From Stenotrophomonas sp. ASS1 (GTDB lineage: Bacteria; Pseudomonadota; Gammaproteobacteria; Xanthomonadales; Xanthomonadaceae): a stretch of 64,000 nt of DNA. The notes below the pieces were generated by a model that was not told the DNA's origin, did not search any database, and was given only the letters and a program-made list of their open reading frames with translations. The translations under genes and the position numbers were made by a program. Shown piece after piece: positions 36,550-44,998 of this stretch (the stretch's first letter is position 1; each line of letters starts with the position of its first letter). The stretch is taken from positions 1,508,001 through 1,572,000 of the forward strand of contig NZ_CP031167.1 of NCBI RefSeq assembly GCF_004346925.1, in the 5' to 3' direction.

Positions 36550-36943
36550 CGGCGGTGTCCATGGTAGCGGGCAGGCGGCTGCGTGATGCATAGCACACCG
36601 ATGTGGCGATCGCGGCCAGCGCCAGCAGGCCAGGCCCGACAGTGAAGTACAGCAGGCGCAGCGGGTGGTTGTGCATCAGCGTCCAGGTCGCGAACGTCAG
36701 CGGAACCGCCAGCACCAACAGCTTGGCGAACAGCGGCCGCAGCACCGCAATCAGTGGCTGGGCGCCGAGGAACATATGGAACAGATGGAACTGGGCGATG
36801 CCAAGGCCGATGTCGCGATGCGAGGTGAAGCCGAAATTGTCGCGATACCAGTTCATTCCCAGCGGAATCAGTGCCCAGTACAGCAGCGCTACTACCAGAT
36901 GCAGCAGCAGGGCGATCAACAGGGGCTTGCCGCGAAGGAACAT
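36542..36943 (-). CDS. Hypothetical membrane protein
   Basis: 133 residues with four hydrophobic segments and the motif NFGFTSHRDIGLGIAQFHLF between the first two. It is the first of three co-directional membrane-protein genes. The start at 36943 (MFLRGKPLLI) is preferred because the longer frame adds a polar, unlikely N-terminus. Function unknown. Confidence 0.65.
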   Translation of the reverse strand: MFLRGKPLLIALLLHLVVALLYWALIPLGMNWYRDNFGFTSHRDIGLGIAQFHLFHMFLGAQPLIAVLRPLFAKLLVLAVPLTFATWTLMHNHPLRLLYFTVGPGLLALAAIATSVCYASRSRLPATMDTADA

Positions 36944-37012
36944 GGGCGCACGGGGCTGGGCGGGGCAGCGTACCCCAGTGCGGACGCCCATGACCGCATC
37001 GTGTGAAGACTG

Positions 37013-37041
37013 TTGACGGCGTGAAGGAATTTGGACACAAT
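37013..37041 (+). promoter_or_regulatory. Promoter of tRNA-Gly copy 3
   Basis: TTGACG at 37013-37018 and CACAAT at 37036-37041 are 17 bases apart, in a leader nearly identical to that at 30557-30617. Confidence 0.55.
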
Positions 37042-37073
37042 AGCGCTCCTTCGACGCAGGTCGAACGGAATCT

Positions 37074-37149
<76 letters not shown>

Positions 37150-37158
37150 GATTCTACA

Positions 37159-37183
37159 GGGCCCCGGTAGGGGCCTTGTTTTT
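37159..37183 (+). terminator. Terminator after tRNA-Gly copy 3
   Basis: A short GC hairpin around GGTA followed by TTGTTTTT. Confidence 0.75.
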
Positions 37184-37291
37184 CTCCCGCCACGGCAAGG
37201 CGGGGCACGTTGGGCCACAAGGCTTTACGCGCAGTCAGAAAAGTGAAATCGCTGGTGTGTGTTCCGGATTTCCGGTACCATGGCGGCTTAT

Positions 37292-37367
<76 letters not shown>

Positions 37368-37433
37368 TGTTCCGACAGGCCCCATCATGGGGTTTTGTCT
37401 TGTCAGGGCTCCGTTCCTGGCGCGCAGTACGTT

Positions 37434-37507
37434 GGCCTCATGGCAGAGTGGCTATGCACCGGATTGCAAATCCGTTTACAGCGGTTCGATTCCGCTTGAG
37501 GCCTCCA
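37434..37507 (+). tRNA. tRNA-Cys (GCA)
   Basis: 74 bases with CCA. The acceptor GGCCTCA pairs with TGAGGCC. The anticodon loop TTGCAAA gives GCA. Confidence 0.96.
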
Positions 37508-37511
37508 ATTG

Positions 37512-37541
37512 AAAAGCCCTGACTCCGGTCAGGGCTTTTTT
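37512..37541 (+). terminator. Terminator after tRNA-Cys
   Basis: AAAAGCCCTGAC/GTCAGGGCTTTTTT around TCCG: a strong bidirectional hairpin with T-run. Confidence 0.88.
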
Positions 37542-37584
37542 GTTTGTCTGGATGCCAGCTAACCTGCGTCCGGATCGATATCCG

Positions 37585-37989
37585 CTACAGCCTGGCCAGC
37601 GCCTGCACCGTGGCCTGGGTCAGTGGCTGGGGCAGAGCATCCAGCGCGAACCAGCCCAGCCCTGTCTGCACACCCGGCTCCTGGATGGAAGCCTCGGCAG
37701 CGGCAGGTGCCCGAGCCTCGAAGATCGGCGCGACCCAGTGCTGCGCAAGTGTCGGCTCGAAATGATCGGCCACACACAGCAGGCGTAGCAGCGTCACTTC
37801 CAATGCCGTCTCCTCGCGAGTTTCGCGGACCACGGCAGCCTCCACCGTTTCCATCCAGTCGACTTTGCCGCCGGGCAGGCCCCAGTGCCCGCGCTCCGGA
37901 TCGCGTCCGCGCTGGATCAGCAGGATGCGGCCGTCGGCATCACGGACGACGGCGCCGCATCCAACGCGGGGAATCTGCAGTTCAGTCAT
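37585..37989 (-). CDS. Nudix hydrolase (MutT/NUDT family)
   Basis: A 134-residue Nudix protein. The box runs from GGKVDWME through VRETREETALEV. It keeps the glutamates that bind metal, but the second glycine of the consensus is Ala (EETA for EExG). GHWGLPGG precedes it as usual. The sequence resembles ADP-ribose or nucleotide-sugar pyrophosphatases of the NUDT15/YmfB type. The start MTELQIPRVG is preferred on homology; no clear ribosome site is seen. Confidence 0.87.
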   Translation of the reverse strand: MTELQIPRVGCGAVVRDADGRILLIQRGRDPERGHWGLPGGKVDWMETVEAAVVRETREETALEVTLLRLLCVADHFEPTLAQHWVAPIFEARAPAAAEASIQEPGVQTGLGWFALDALPQPLTQATVQALARL

Positions 37990-38096
37990 GGCGGAGAATG
38001 AAGAAGGAGCTGACTTCATTCTTGCATGCACACCGCATCAGGTGGACCCGCGCTAGGCTGGGCACCTGTGCATCAGCATCCTCACAGGTGTGTCGC

Positions 38097-38618
38097 ATGC
38101 TTCTCCGGCAACTCAGCGCTGACGACGCCGATATTCTCTGGCAAGCACGGTTGCAGGCCCTTCGCGAGTCGCCCGCGGCGTTCCTGTCCACGCTGGCCGA
38201 GGCGCAGGATGACTCGGCGGACGTGATGCGCGCCCAGCTTGCCGATCCCGGCACGCGCTACTTCGGCACGTTCGTTGACGGCATGCTGGCGGGCTTCCTG
38301 CGTTACGTGCGCCCGGTACGGATGGCGCGACGGCATACGGCGGAAGTGCACAGTGTCCATGTGGGTGCTGGCCATCGTGGACACGGCATCGCCCGTCAAC
38401 TGTTCCTTGCCGCGTTCGCGGCTGCGCGCGCGGAAGGCATTGAATCGCTCACTCTCACGGTGCTGGCGGACAACGCCGCCGCGCGCGCGCTGTATGAATC
38501 GCTGGGTTTCACCGAATCCGGCGTCGAGCCGCGCGCGGTGAAGCGCGACGGCCGCTATGTGGACATGGTGTCGTACTGGATTTCAGTGACCAGCTACCCA
38601 CCATCGCCGGCACCTTGA
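38097..38618 (+). CDS. GNAT family N-acetyltransferase
   Basis: A 173-residue acetyltransferase. Motif A (VHSVHVGAGHRGHGIARQLF) contains the acetyl-CoA binding loop, and motif B is LTVLADNAAARALYESLGF. Substrate unknown. It is divergent from the Nudix gene. Confidence 0.87.
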   Translation: MLLRQLSADDADILWQARLQALRESPAAFLSTLAEAQDDSADVMRAQLADPGTRYFGTFVDGMLAGFLRYVRPVRMARRHTAEVHSVHVGAGHRGHGIARQLFLAAFAAARAEGIESLTLTVLADNAAARALYESLGFTESGVEPRAVKRDGRYVDMVSYWISVTSYPPSPAP

Positions 38619-38628
38619 ATCACCCGCT

Positions 38629-39270
38629 CTACGCCGGATCGTGGACCGGCGTCTGCGCGCGGAAGTTGCGCCCGACTGGTTCACCCACGCTCAGGTAGTG
38701 GCGGAACAGATAGATCAACGGTTTCCAGTGGGCGACATCGATGTGCTGGGTGCCAGCCACGGTGATCGCTTCGTGCGCATGCACGCAACGGATCCGTCCT
38801 TCGACGATCACGAAGCCCTGACCGTCATCCTCGCCGGGCGGGTGCATCGCCATCACGCTGACTTCCACCTGCAGCGGGCACTCGGCAATCGCCTCTGGTG
38901 CGACGTGCATCGAGGCGACCGCACTGAAGCCCCCCAGCGCGAACTTGTCGCGGACGTGCACGTAGCCCATCGCCTGTTTGGCAGTGGGCACCGGGTCGCA
39001 GCCTGTCGCGCGCGCGATGGCCTCGACCTGTGCGGCCTGCGCGGAGGATGGGAAGTTCAGTACGCACTCGTTGCGCAGCTGCAGGTTGCGATAGCCCTGA
39101 CCCTGCACGCCTAGGCCCAGCACTACCCGGTTGCCCAGGGCCCAGAACGAAGACAACGGACTGATGTTGCTGCTGCCGTCGTCGTTCAGCGTGGTCATCA
39201 GCAACACAGGCGTGCCCGGGTACAGGACCGAAGGGGTGATGCGGCGGCGGGGAATCGGAGCGGTTTTCAC
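38629..39270 (-). CDS. Flavin reductase-like FMN-binding protein
   Basis: A 213-residue protein of the flavin reductase/flavoredoxin fold: TPVLLMTTLNDDGSSNISPLSSFW at the FMN site, then ALGNRVVLGLG and a C-terminal HIDVAHWKPLIYLFRHYL. The start is GTG at 39270 with AAGG upstream; no ATG is well placed. Divergent from an ArsR-type regulator that likely controls it. Confidence 0.83.
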   Translation of the reverse strand: MKTAPIPRRRITPSVLYPGTPVLLMTTLNDDGSSNISPLSSFWALGNRVVLGLGVQGQGYRNLQLRNECVLNFPSSAQAAQVEAIARATGCDPVPTAKQAMGYVHVRDKFALGGFSAVASMHVAPEAIAECPLQVEVSVMAMHPPGEDDGQGFVIVEGRIRCVHAHEAITVAGTQHIDVAHWKPLIYLFRHYLSVGEPVGRNFRAQTPVHDPA

Positions 39271-39375
39271 GGCAGGCCTTGCACTATCGGGGTGGCCACT
39301 GTGCCGTGGCAGCGGGTGCCGACGCTTCGGCCTGCATCGAACTGTCGGCCTGCAACGGCGTGCCACAATGCGGGC

Positions 39376-40080
39376 ATGGTCCACACCTCCGGTTCCCTTG
39401 TCAGCGTCGGTGCCCTGGTTGGCGACCAGGCGCGCGCATCCATGCTGCTGCAGTTGATGGATGGGCGTGCGTATACCGCGACGGAGCTGGCACGCGTGGC
39501 TGGGGTGACACCGCAGACGGCGAGCACGCATCTGCGCAGGCTGGTCGAGGGCGACCTGCTGGTCGCTGTCGCGCAGGGGCGCCATCGCTATCACCGGCTG
39601 GCCTCGCACGAAGTCGCCGACATGCTGGAGGGCATCCTGCGCGTTGCGGACCGCACGCCGTCCTGCACCGCTGAGGCATCACGCAGCATGCCGGCGTTGC
39701 GCCAGGCGCGTTCCTGCTACCGGCATCTGGCCGGTGTGCATGCGGTGGCGATCACCGACCGCTTGTTGCAGGCAGGGCACCTGGTCCCGCACCAGGCGCA
39801 TTGGCGGGTGAGTGTGGAGGGCGCAGCGTTCCTGCAGGAGCTCGGCCAGCCGCTGGCTGAGCTGCTGCGGCTTCCCGTGACGGTCAAGCCTGCGCGCTAC
39901 TGCCGAGGATGCCTGGACTGCACCGAGCGGCGCCCGCATCTGGCCGGGCTGGTCGGCGAGGCGATGCTGGACAGCTTCGTGAAGAACGATTGGCTTCGGC
40001 GGGTTGAGGGTCGACGCGAACTGCGCCTGACGCAGCCGGGGCGCGAAGCGCTGTGGACGCGGTTCGGCCTGGCGACATAA
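39376..40080 (+). CDS. ArsR-type winged-helix regulator
   Basis: A 234-residue regulator. The N-terminal winged helix (RAYTATELARVAGVTPQTASTHL) is ArsR/HTH_20-like. The C-terminal half has CRGCLDCTER, a possible metal or thiol sensor, and a second domain ending LRLTQPGREALWTRF. It is arranged head to head with the flavin reductase gene, with 105 bases between the starts. I infer regulation of that gene. Confidence 0.85.
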   Translation: MVHTSGSLVSVGALVGDQARASMLLQLMDGRAYTATELARVAGVTPQTASTHLRRLVEGDLLVAVAQGRHRYHRLASHEVADMLEGILRVADRTPSCTAEASRSMPALRQARSCYRHLAGVHAVAITDRLLQAGHLVPHQAHWRVSVEGAAFLQELGQPLAELLRLPVTVKPARYCRGCLDCTERRPHLAGLVGEAMLDSFVKNDWLRRVEGRRELRLTQPGREALWTRFGLAT

Positions 40081-40153
40081 GGGCCCCTCCAGTCTCATTC
40101 GCCCACGACATGGCAAGGCGCTATGGTCGAGTTCCAAGTCTTAGGGAGCTGCA

Positions 40154-40207
40154 ATGGCGAGCAAGGACATGAACGATCGCGGCACGCTGGCGGTATGCCG
40201 GCAATGA
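40154..40207 (+). CDS. Possible 17-residue leader peptide
   Basis: The short frame MASKDMNDRGTLAVCRQ has AGGGAG five bases upstream (the best ribosome site here). Its TGA overlaps the ATG of the next gene (ATGA). It could be a coupling leader for that gene, which has no ribosome site of its own. It could also be the N-terminus of one protein split by a frameshift. Confidence 0.35.
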   Translation: MASKDMNDRGTLAVCRQ

Positions 40208-40473
40208 GCAAATCTTCTGTGGAAGTACGTTGGCTGACGTTCCGCCTGATGAACGGCCAGTCGATCGGACCGGATCGGCTGAAGGATGGATGGGTGATTG
40301 CTTCGGAGACCCGCCACTGTGGCGTGCGGCGTGAAGCCATCGAAGGCGCGGGCGTGGTCTACGCGCTGTATGCACCGGCCAACCTCGCCTCACCGCGGCG
40401 CGCGGAGATGCGCATGCGCGAATTCCTGATGAGCTCCGGCTACACCTTCACCATGGGTACGCTGGGCGGCTGA
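40204..40473 (+). CDS. Hypothetical protein
   Basis: 89 residues, MSKSSVEVRWLTFRLMNGQ ... MREFLMSSGYTFTMGTLGG, probably soluble and mixed alpha/beta. Not recognised. The ATG overlaps the stop of a 17-codon frame that carries the ribosome site, suggesting coupled translation. Confidence 0.55.
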   Translation: MSKSSVEVRWLTFRLMNGQSIGPDRLKDGWVIASETRHCGVRREAIEGAGVVYALYAPANLASPRRAEMRMREFLMSSGYTFTMGTLGG

Positions 40474-40488
40474 CGCCGCCCTTTGGGG

Positions 40489-41253
40489 TCACGGGCGTAC
40501 GGTCAGTGCCTGGCCGAGCATGCCGATCGGACCGCGCGCATCGTGCAGCACGGTGCTGGTCAAGCCGAGACCCTGGTGGCCAAACGACACCGACGTGTCG
40601 AAGCCCAGCCACTCGCCTTCGGGCATGCCGAACAGGTGCGCGGTCAGATCGAGGTTGGGGAAGGCGACCTCCTTCGGATCGGCGCGCACGGCCATGCCAT
40701 TGGACAGATCGAACAGGGTGGCGGCACGGGCCAGCGGACTGACCGGCTCGCCGTCCAGCAGCGCGTGCTTCGCGCGCGCCCAGTAGGTGGCACGGCCGGG
40801 CCCCTGATCATGTCGGCGGATCTCCACGCTCTTGATGAAACCACCTGGCCAGACCGTACCTGGGTCCCACGCAGGCATTGATTCCGGCGGAGCAATGCCG
40901 GTGATCGGCGTGCCGGCGATGGCCTGCGTATCGTTCGGGCGCATCAGCCATGCACGCACGCGCAGCGCCGGGCGATCGTCATGGCGCAGCGTGGCTTCGA
41001 CCAGTTCGATGGTGCGACCACCGCGCAGCACCTGTACGTCGGCCTCCATCGCTTCGATCGGAATGGTGCCGAGGATGTCGTAGGACAGGCGCGCGATCAG
41101 AAAACCGTGCCCACGCGCTGCGGCGTCGCGTTCCAGGTGGTGCGCCAGCAGCCCGATCGCAGGTGCGATGTGTTGTTCGCGGATGTTCCAGGCGCCGCCC
41201 GTGTGTTCGGTCGGCAGGTAGCGGGTGTCACTCAGTCGTTCGAAGAAGGCCAT
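40489..41253 (-). CDS. Acyl-CoA thioesterase-like hotdog protein
   Basis: A 254-residue protein with two hotdog-like halves: an N-terminal part (GAWNIREQHIAPAIGLLAHHL) and a C-terminal part holding FPNLDLTAHLFGMPEGEWLGFDTSVSFG. This is the thioesterase-like superfamily pattern (TesB type). Substrate unknown. The start is at the only suitable ATG, although the ribosome site is weak. Confidence 0.8.
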   Translation of the reverse strand: MAFFERLSDTRYLPTEHTGGAWNIREQHIAPAIGLLAHHLERDAAARGHGFLIARLSYDILGTIPIEAMEADVQVLRGGRTIELVEATLRHDDRPALRVRAWLMRPNDTQAIAGTPITGIAPPESMPAWDPGTVWPGGFIKSVEIRRHDQGPGRATYWARAKHALLDGEPVSPLARAATLFDLSNGMAVRADPKEVAFPNLDLTAHLFGMPEGEWLGFDTSVSFGHQGLGLTSTVLHDARGPIGMLGQALTVRP

Positions 41254-41371
41254 CGTATGCGTTGTGTCAGCAGGGAGGGGAGGCGGCAGATGCTGCGCGG
41301 GTCCCTGCATCGTAAGCGTTTGGCAGCGTGGCCGGCTGAGCTGGCTCCCGCAGGAGCCGGCCGGATGCCGG

Positions 41372-41572
41372 TCAGGAGGACTGGCAATCCATTTCGCGGC
41401 ACATCTTGTACTGGGCCAGGCATTCTGCGGGTGTCTTGGCCAGTGGGCCTGAAGTTGCGCGCAGACAATATTCGTACTGCTGGCTGCAGAATTCACAGGG
41501 GCCTGCGGCGAAGGCCAGCCCGGTCACGGCCATGCCAAGGAACATCACGGTCTTCAAGGTCGTCTTGATCAT
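41372..41572 (-). CDS. Small secreted Cys-rich protein
   Basis: 66 residues. The signal peptide MIKTTLKTVMFLGMAVTGLA is cleaved before AAGP or AGP, leaving about 43 residues with six cysteines (26, 29, 36, 51, 58, 63), enough for three disulfides. AAGGA lies eight bases before the ATG. It may be a periplasmic or extracellular knot-like peptide; function unknown. Confidence 0.65.
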   Translation of the reverse strand: MIKTTLKTVMFLGMAVTGLAFAAGPCEFCSQQYEYCLRATSGPLAKTPAECLAQYKMCREMDCQSS

Positions 41573-41660
41573 CACGTCAGTCCTTTGTGTGCCCGTCAAT
41601 GGGCCCGGCCACCATAGCAGTCCTTATGGCGCGCCCCTGATGCGCTGCGACACGTTGAGC

Positions 41661-42746
41661 TCAACGCTGGATTGCCTTCAAGGCATCGACAACCTGTGCT
41701 TCAGAGAAGCCACAATGCCCTTCGCCCACCGGCGGCAGCACGCGCGGCAATGGTCGCGCGCCGGCCTGTGCGGCCATCTGCGGATACACCGCCTGCATGT
41801 GCGGCACGATGGTGGGATCGTTGTTGTTGAACTGGACCGCCAGCGGTCGCTTCAACGCGCCGCTCAGTGCCAGCTTCGCGCGGACATCGGCCTGTGCCGC
41901 AGGCACGGGAGCGATGCGCTGCACGCCGGCATTGAACGCGGCGTCGTCACCGAATCCGCTGTACACCACACCAAGGTTGCCGGCCGGCATGCCGCCGCTG
42001 CGCGTGGCCAGTTCATGCAGGACCAGCGTGTGCAGGCTGATTGTCCCGGCCAGTGCATCCGGAGCGACCTGCAGTCGCTTGGCGAGCACGTCGGCATGCT
42101 GGGGATTCCGTTGCAGCGCGTCGGAGATGCCCTGATAGAGCACTCCCTGCGGCAGCACGGCCGCTTCATGCGAAGCCAGTCCGGTGGCCGGCAGGCCTGC
42201 AGCGTTGGGGAAGAAGTAATCGAAGGCGACCAGCGTGGTCAGCAGATCTGCGGCGATCTGTTCGCCACTGAGATTGGCACCGCACAGCGAGACGCCACCG
42301 GTGTAGTGCTGCGGGAAGCGCTCGAGGCTGGCGAGTGCCACCGCGCCGCCCATCGAGAATCCGAGCAGCCAGGTGTGGCGCACGCGCTTGAGTTCGCCCA
42401 GCGCGTGCTGGCGCAGGCGCTCCATGTCGGTGATCGCATCGGCCACTGCCCAGCCCTGGCTGGCGTAGGCACTCTGCGCGACGGCGTAGCCTGCGGACAG
42501 CAGCGTTGCGGTGCTGTCATTGGCGGTCATCGGCGTAGTGCGTGGCACGCCCACCGGCTCGTAGCCGTGCGCCAGCATCACCAGGTCGCCGTTCCAGTCA
42601 GCCGGCACGTCCAGGCGCCAGGGGGCGCCCTGCAGCTCACCGCTGAGCATGCGTGGTGCCGTGGGGGGCGCAGCCAGCAGCGATGCCGCAGGCAGCAGAA
42701 GGCCGAGGGCGAGGGCGCATCGAAGCAAGGGTCGCATCGTGGTCAT
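41661..42746 (-). CDS. Exported alpha/beta hydrolase
   Basis: A 361-residue protein with a signal peptide (residues 1-26, ending LLAA). The nucleophile elbow is GFSMGG, an oxyanion-strand LVMLAHGYEP lies ahead of it, and a catalytic His is likely in GEGHCGF. The length and pattern fit secreted esterase/lipase-like or tannase-like alpha/beta hydrolases. The product is unknown and no partner gene was found. Confidence 0.78.
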   Translation of the reverse strand: MTTMRPLLRCALALGLLLPAASLLAAPPTAPRMLSGELQGAPWRLDVPADWNGDLVMLAHGYEPVGVPRTTPMTANDSTATLLSAGYAVAQSAYASQGWAVADAITDMERLRQHALGELKRVRHTWLLGFSMGGAVALASLERFPQHYTGGVSLCGANLSGEQIAADLLTTLVAFDYFFPNAAGLPATGLASHEAAVLPQGVLYQGISDALQRNPQHADVLAKRLQVAPDALAGTISLHTLVLHELATRSGGMPAGNLGVVYSGFGDDAAFNAGVQRIAPVPAAQADVRAKLALSGALKRPLAVQFNNNDPTIVPHMQAVYPQMAAQAGARPLPRVLPPVGEGHCGFSEAQVVDALKAIQR

Positions 42747-42925
42747 TCCATGCGGGAATGGCGCCGAGCATAGATCCCCGCAAAACCTTGCGCGCGCTGC
42801 ACTGCCGCAGGGGATTGCCCGCCGGCCAGGCTGCGCTCTACGCTGGCGGCATGGTCCTGCACAGCACCGCGTCGATTATCCGCATTCCCCACCGGAAGGC
42901 GGGATAGCGCGCGGTCGCCACGGCC

Positions 42926-42955
42926 ATGCAACCCGCCCGGGAAGGCGGGTTGCAT
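42926..42955. repeat. Isolated 12-bp hairpin
   Basis: ATGCAACCCGCC/GGCGGGTTGCAT with loop CGGGAA, no T-run, in the leader of the frameshifted kinase gene. It could act on transcript stability. Confidence 0.5.
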
Positions 42956-42998
42956 GCGGCGCTCTCCCGGGTACTGGAATCCATCAAGGAGAACGCAG

Positions 42999-43504
42999 AT
43001 GCATCATCTTTCATCGACCGACAATGCGCCGATCCTGCACCTGGTGTGCGGCAAGATCGGTGCCGGCAAATCCACCCTGTCGCAGCAGCTGGCGGCGCAG
43101 CCACGTCACGTGCTGATCAGCGAGGACGCCTGGCTGGCCGCGCTGTATCCCGACCAGATCCATTCCGTTGCCGATTACCTGCAGCGCGCGGCCGCGCTGC
43201 GCGGAGCGCTGACGCGGCATGTATGCGCGATCCTGCGGGCCGGGTCGTGCTCGACGTTCCGTTCAATACGCCGGCCGCCCGTGCATGGGGCCGCGAACTG
43301 TTCGAGTCGGCCGGTGTTGCCCACCAGCTGCATTTTCTCGATGTTGCCGACGCCATCTGCAAGGCGCGGCTGCATGCCCGCAACGCGCGCGGCGAGCACC
43401 CGTTCCAGGCCAGCGACGAAGCCTTCGAGCAGATCACCCGTCACTTCGTGGCACCTGCGCAGGAAGAGGGCTTCATGGTGATCCGCCATTCACAGGAGGC
43501 TTGA
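42999..43504 (+). pseudogene. Frameshifted P-loop kinase (zeta-toxin-like AAA ATPase)
   Basis: AAGGAG and ATG at 42999 start a frame with Walker A GKIGAGKSTLSQQL, continuing to about 43241. The remaining conserved part, VVLDVPFNTPAARAWGRELF to the end EEGFMVIRHSQEA, lies in the next frame. The switch is at CGGGCCGGGTCG (43236-43247), where one extra base would restore a single product of about 168 residues. Either a real mutation or a base-call error in the G run. The family includes small-molecule kinases and zeta-like toxins. Confidence 0.8.
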
Positions 43505-43600
43505 GGGCGCAGAGAGTGCGGCGTTCAGTCGACCATTTCGGTGGCGATTCCGATACGATCTGTCGCATTGAGCTCGCCTCGCTTGACCCGGAGTCCCGTC

Positions 43601-44434
43601 ATGGTCGACCGTCTCGCCATACTGCTTGAACGTTTTGCGGTGACCGCCTCGGTATTCCATGCCGGTGCGCTGTGCGGCATCAACACGCTGGAGGGCGAAG
43701 ACGAGGCGGGTCAGCTGCACCTGGTGCGGCGCGGGCCGGTGCAGGTCAGCCACGGGCAGCAGACCGTGCAGGTCGAAGTGCCGAGCCTGCTGCTGTATCC
43801 GCGGCCGATGCCGCATCGCTTCAGCACCGACCCGCAGCAGGGCGCCGACATGGCCTGCGCCAACCTGCATTTCGAGGGCGGCCGGCTCAATCCGATCAGC
43901 GCCGCGCTGCCTGATTTCATCTGCCTGCCGCTGGCCGATCTGTATGGCGGCAACGCGGCGCTGGAACTGCTGTTCGAAGAAGCGTTCGAGCAGCGTTGCG
44001 GGCGGGCGGCGATGGTCAACCGGCTGTTCGAGGTGGTGATGATCCAGGTGCTGCGTCAGCTGATGGAAGGCGGCGAGATGCGTGGCGGCCTGTTCGCCGG
44101 GCTGGGTCATCCGCGGCTGCGGTTGGCGCTGGTGGCGATGCATGAAGCGCCGGCGCAGGCGTGGACGCTGGAGGACCTGGCCGAAGTGGCCGGCATGTCA
44201 CGCAGCGTGTTCGCCGCCAGCTTCCGCGAGGCGATGGGCACCACGCCGGGCCAGTACCTGCAGGGCTGGCGGGTGGGGTTGGCGCAGCAGGCACTGCGCC
44301 AGGGGCGGCCGCTGAAGCGGATTGCCGATGATGTGGGCTATGGCAGCGAAGCGGCGCTGTCGCGCGCGTTCAAGGCGCACACCGGGCAGTCGCCGCGGGA
44401 ATGGCGGGGACAGGCCCGTGCCAGTGCGGCCTGA
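43601..44434 (+). CDS. AraC-family transcriptional regulator
   Basis: A 277-residue regulator with an N-terminal cupin (AraC-type ligand binding; LHLVRRGPVQVSHG, PRPMPHRFSTDPQQG). The C-terminal double helix-turn-helix contains AEVAGMSRSVFAASFREAMG and IADDVGYGSEAALSRAF. The start is ATG 43601; it lies about 96 bases downstream of the broken kinase gene. Its target is unknown. Confidence 0.9.
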   Translation: MVDRLAILLERFAVTASVFHAGALCGINTLEGEDEAGQLHLVRRGPVQVSHGQQTVQVEVPSLLLYPRPMPHRFSTDPQQGADMACANLHFEGGRLNPISAALPDFICLPLADLYGGNAALELLFEEAFEQRCGRAAMVNRLFEVVMIQVLRQLMEGGEMRGGLFAGLGHPRLRLALVAMHEAPAQAWTLEDLAEVAGMSRSVFAASFREAMGTTPGQYLQGWRVGLAQQALRQGRPLKRIADDVGYGSEAALSRAFKAHTGQSPREWRGQARASAA

Positions 44435-44437
44435 GCG

Positions 44438-44830
44438 TCAGCCGAGCACCAGCCGGGCCAGCTTCATCCCACCGAACAGGCCGGCCAGGCCCAGTGCCAC
44501 CGAGCCGCCGGCATACAGTGCCGCCAGCCCATGCTGGCCACGCTGCAGCAGCAGGCCGATCTCCAGCGCATAGGTGGAAAACGTGGTGTAGCCGCCGAGG
44601 ATGCCGGTGGCCAGCAGCAGGCGCAGCTGCGGCGAGGCGCCATTGCGCATCGCGAAGACCTCGACCACCACGCCCATCAGCAGGGCGCCGCTGACGTTGA
44701 TCAGGAAGGTCGACCAGGGCCAGGGACTGCCGACGGCCACCCGCGCGCCGATCAGGTTGCAGGCATGGCGCAGGCAGGCACCGATGCCGCCTCCGACGAA
44801 GACCAGGAAATAATTGTTCAGTGTTTGCAT
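44438..44830 (-). CDS. crcB: CrcB/FluC fluoride exporter
   Basis: A 130-residue, four-helix fluoride channel of the Fluc family, which works as a dual-topology dimer. Motifs are GGGIGACLRH, the central TFLINVSGALLMG and the hallmark GGYTTFSTYALE. A single gene rather than a pair. It is preceded by a fluoride riboswitch (44918-44967), which explains its regulation. Confidence 0.95.
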   Translation of the reverse strand: MQTLNNYFLVFVGGGIGACLRHACNLIGARVAVGSPWPWSTFLINVSGALLMGVVVEVFAMRNGASPQLRLLLATGILGGYTTFSTYALEIGLLLQRGQHGLAALYAGGSVALGLAGLFGGMKLARLVLG

Positions 44831-44917
44831 GGCGTGCCTCGAATGCGGGTTCGCAGGGGCAATGGCGAACGCCGAGGGCAGGCACGACCTGCCGTCGACG
44901 AACACCGGGTTCGTCCT

Positions 44918-44967
44918 GGCAGGAGCCATCAGCCTTCTCAGGCGGTTATCGGGGGAGCCCCATCCCC
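44918..44967 (-). ncRNA. Fluoride riboswitch (crcB motif)
   Basis: Reading the minus strand, GGGGATGGGGCTCCCCC opens the aptamer. It continues with GATAACCGCC and ends GCTGATGGCTCCTGCC, the hallmark of the fluoride aptamer. It is immediately followed by two hairpins (GACGAA/TTCGTC and GGCAGG/CCTGCC) that may form the expression platform, and then by crcB. Fluoride binding should raise crcB expression. Confidence 0.92.
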
Positions 44968-44998
44968 ATCGCGGTCCATGCTACCAGCGGCGGTGCAT

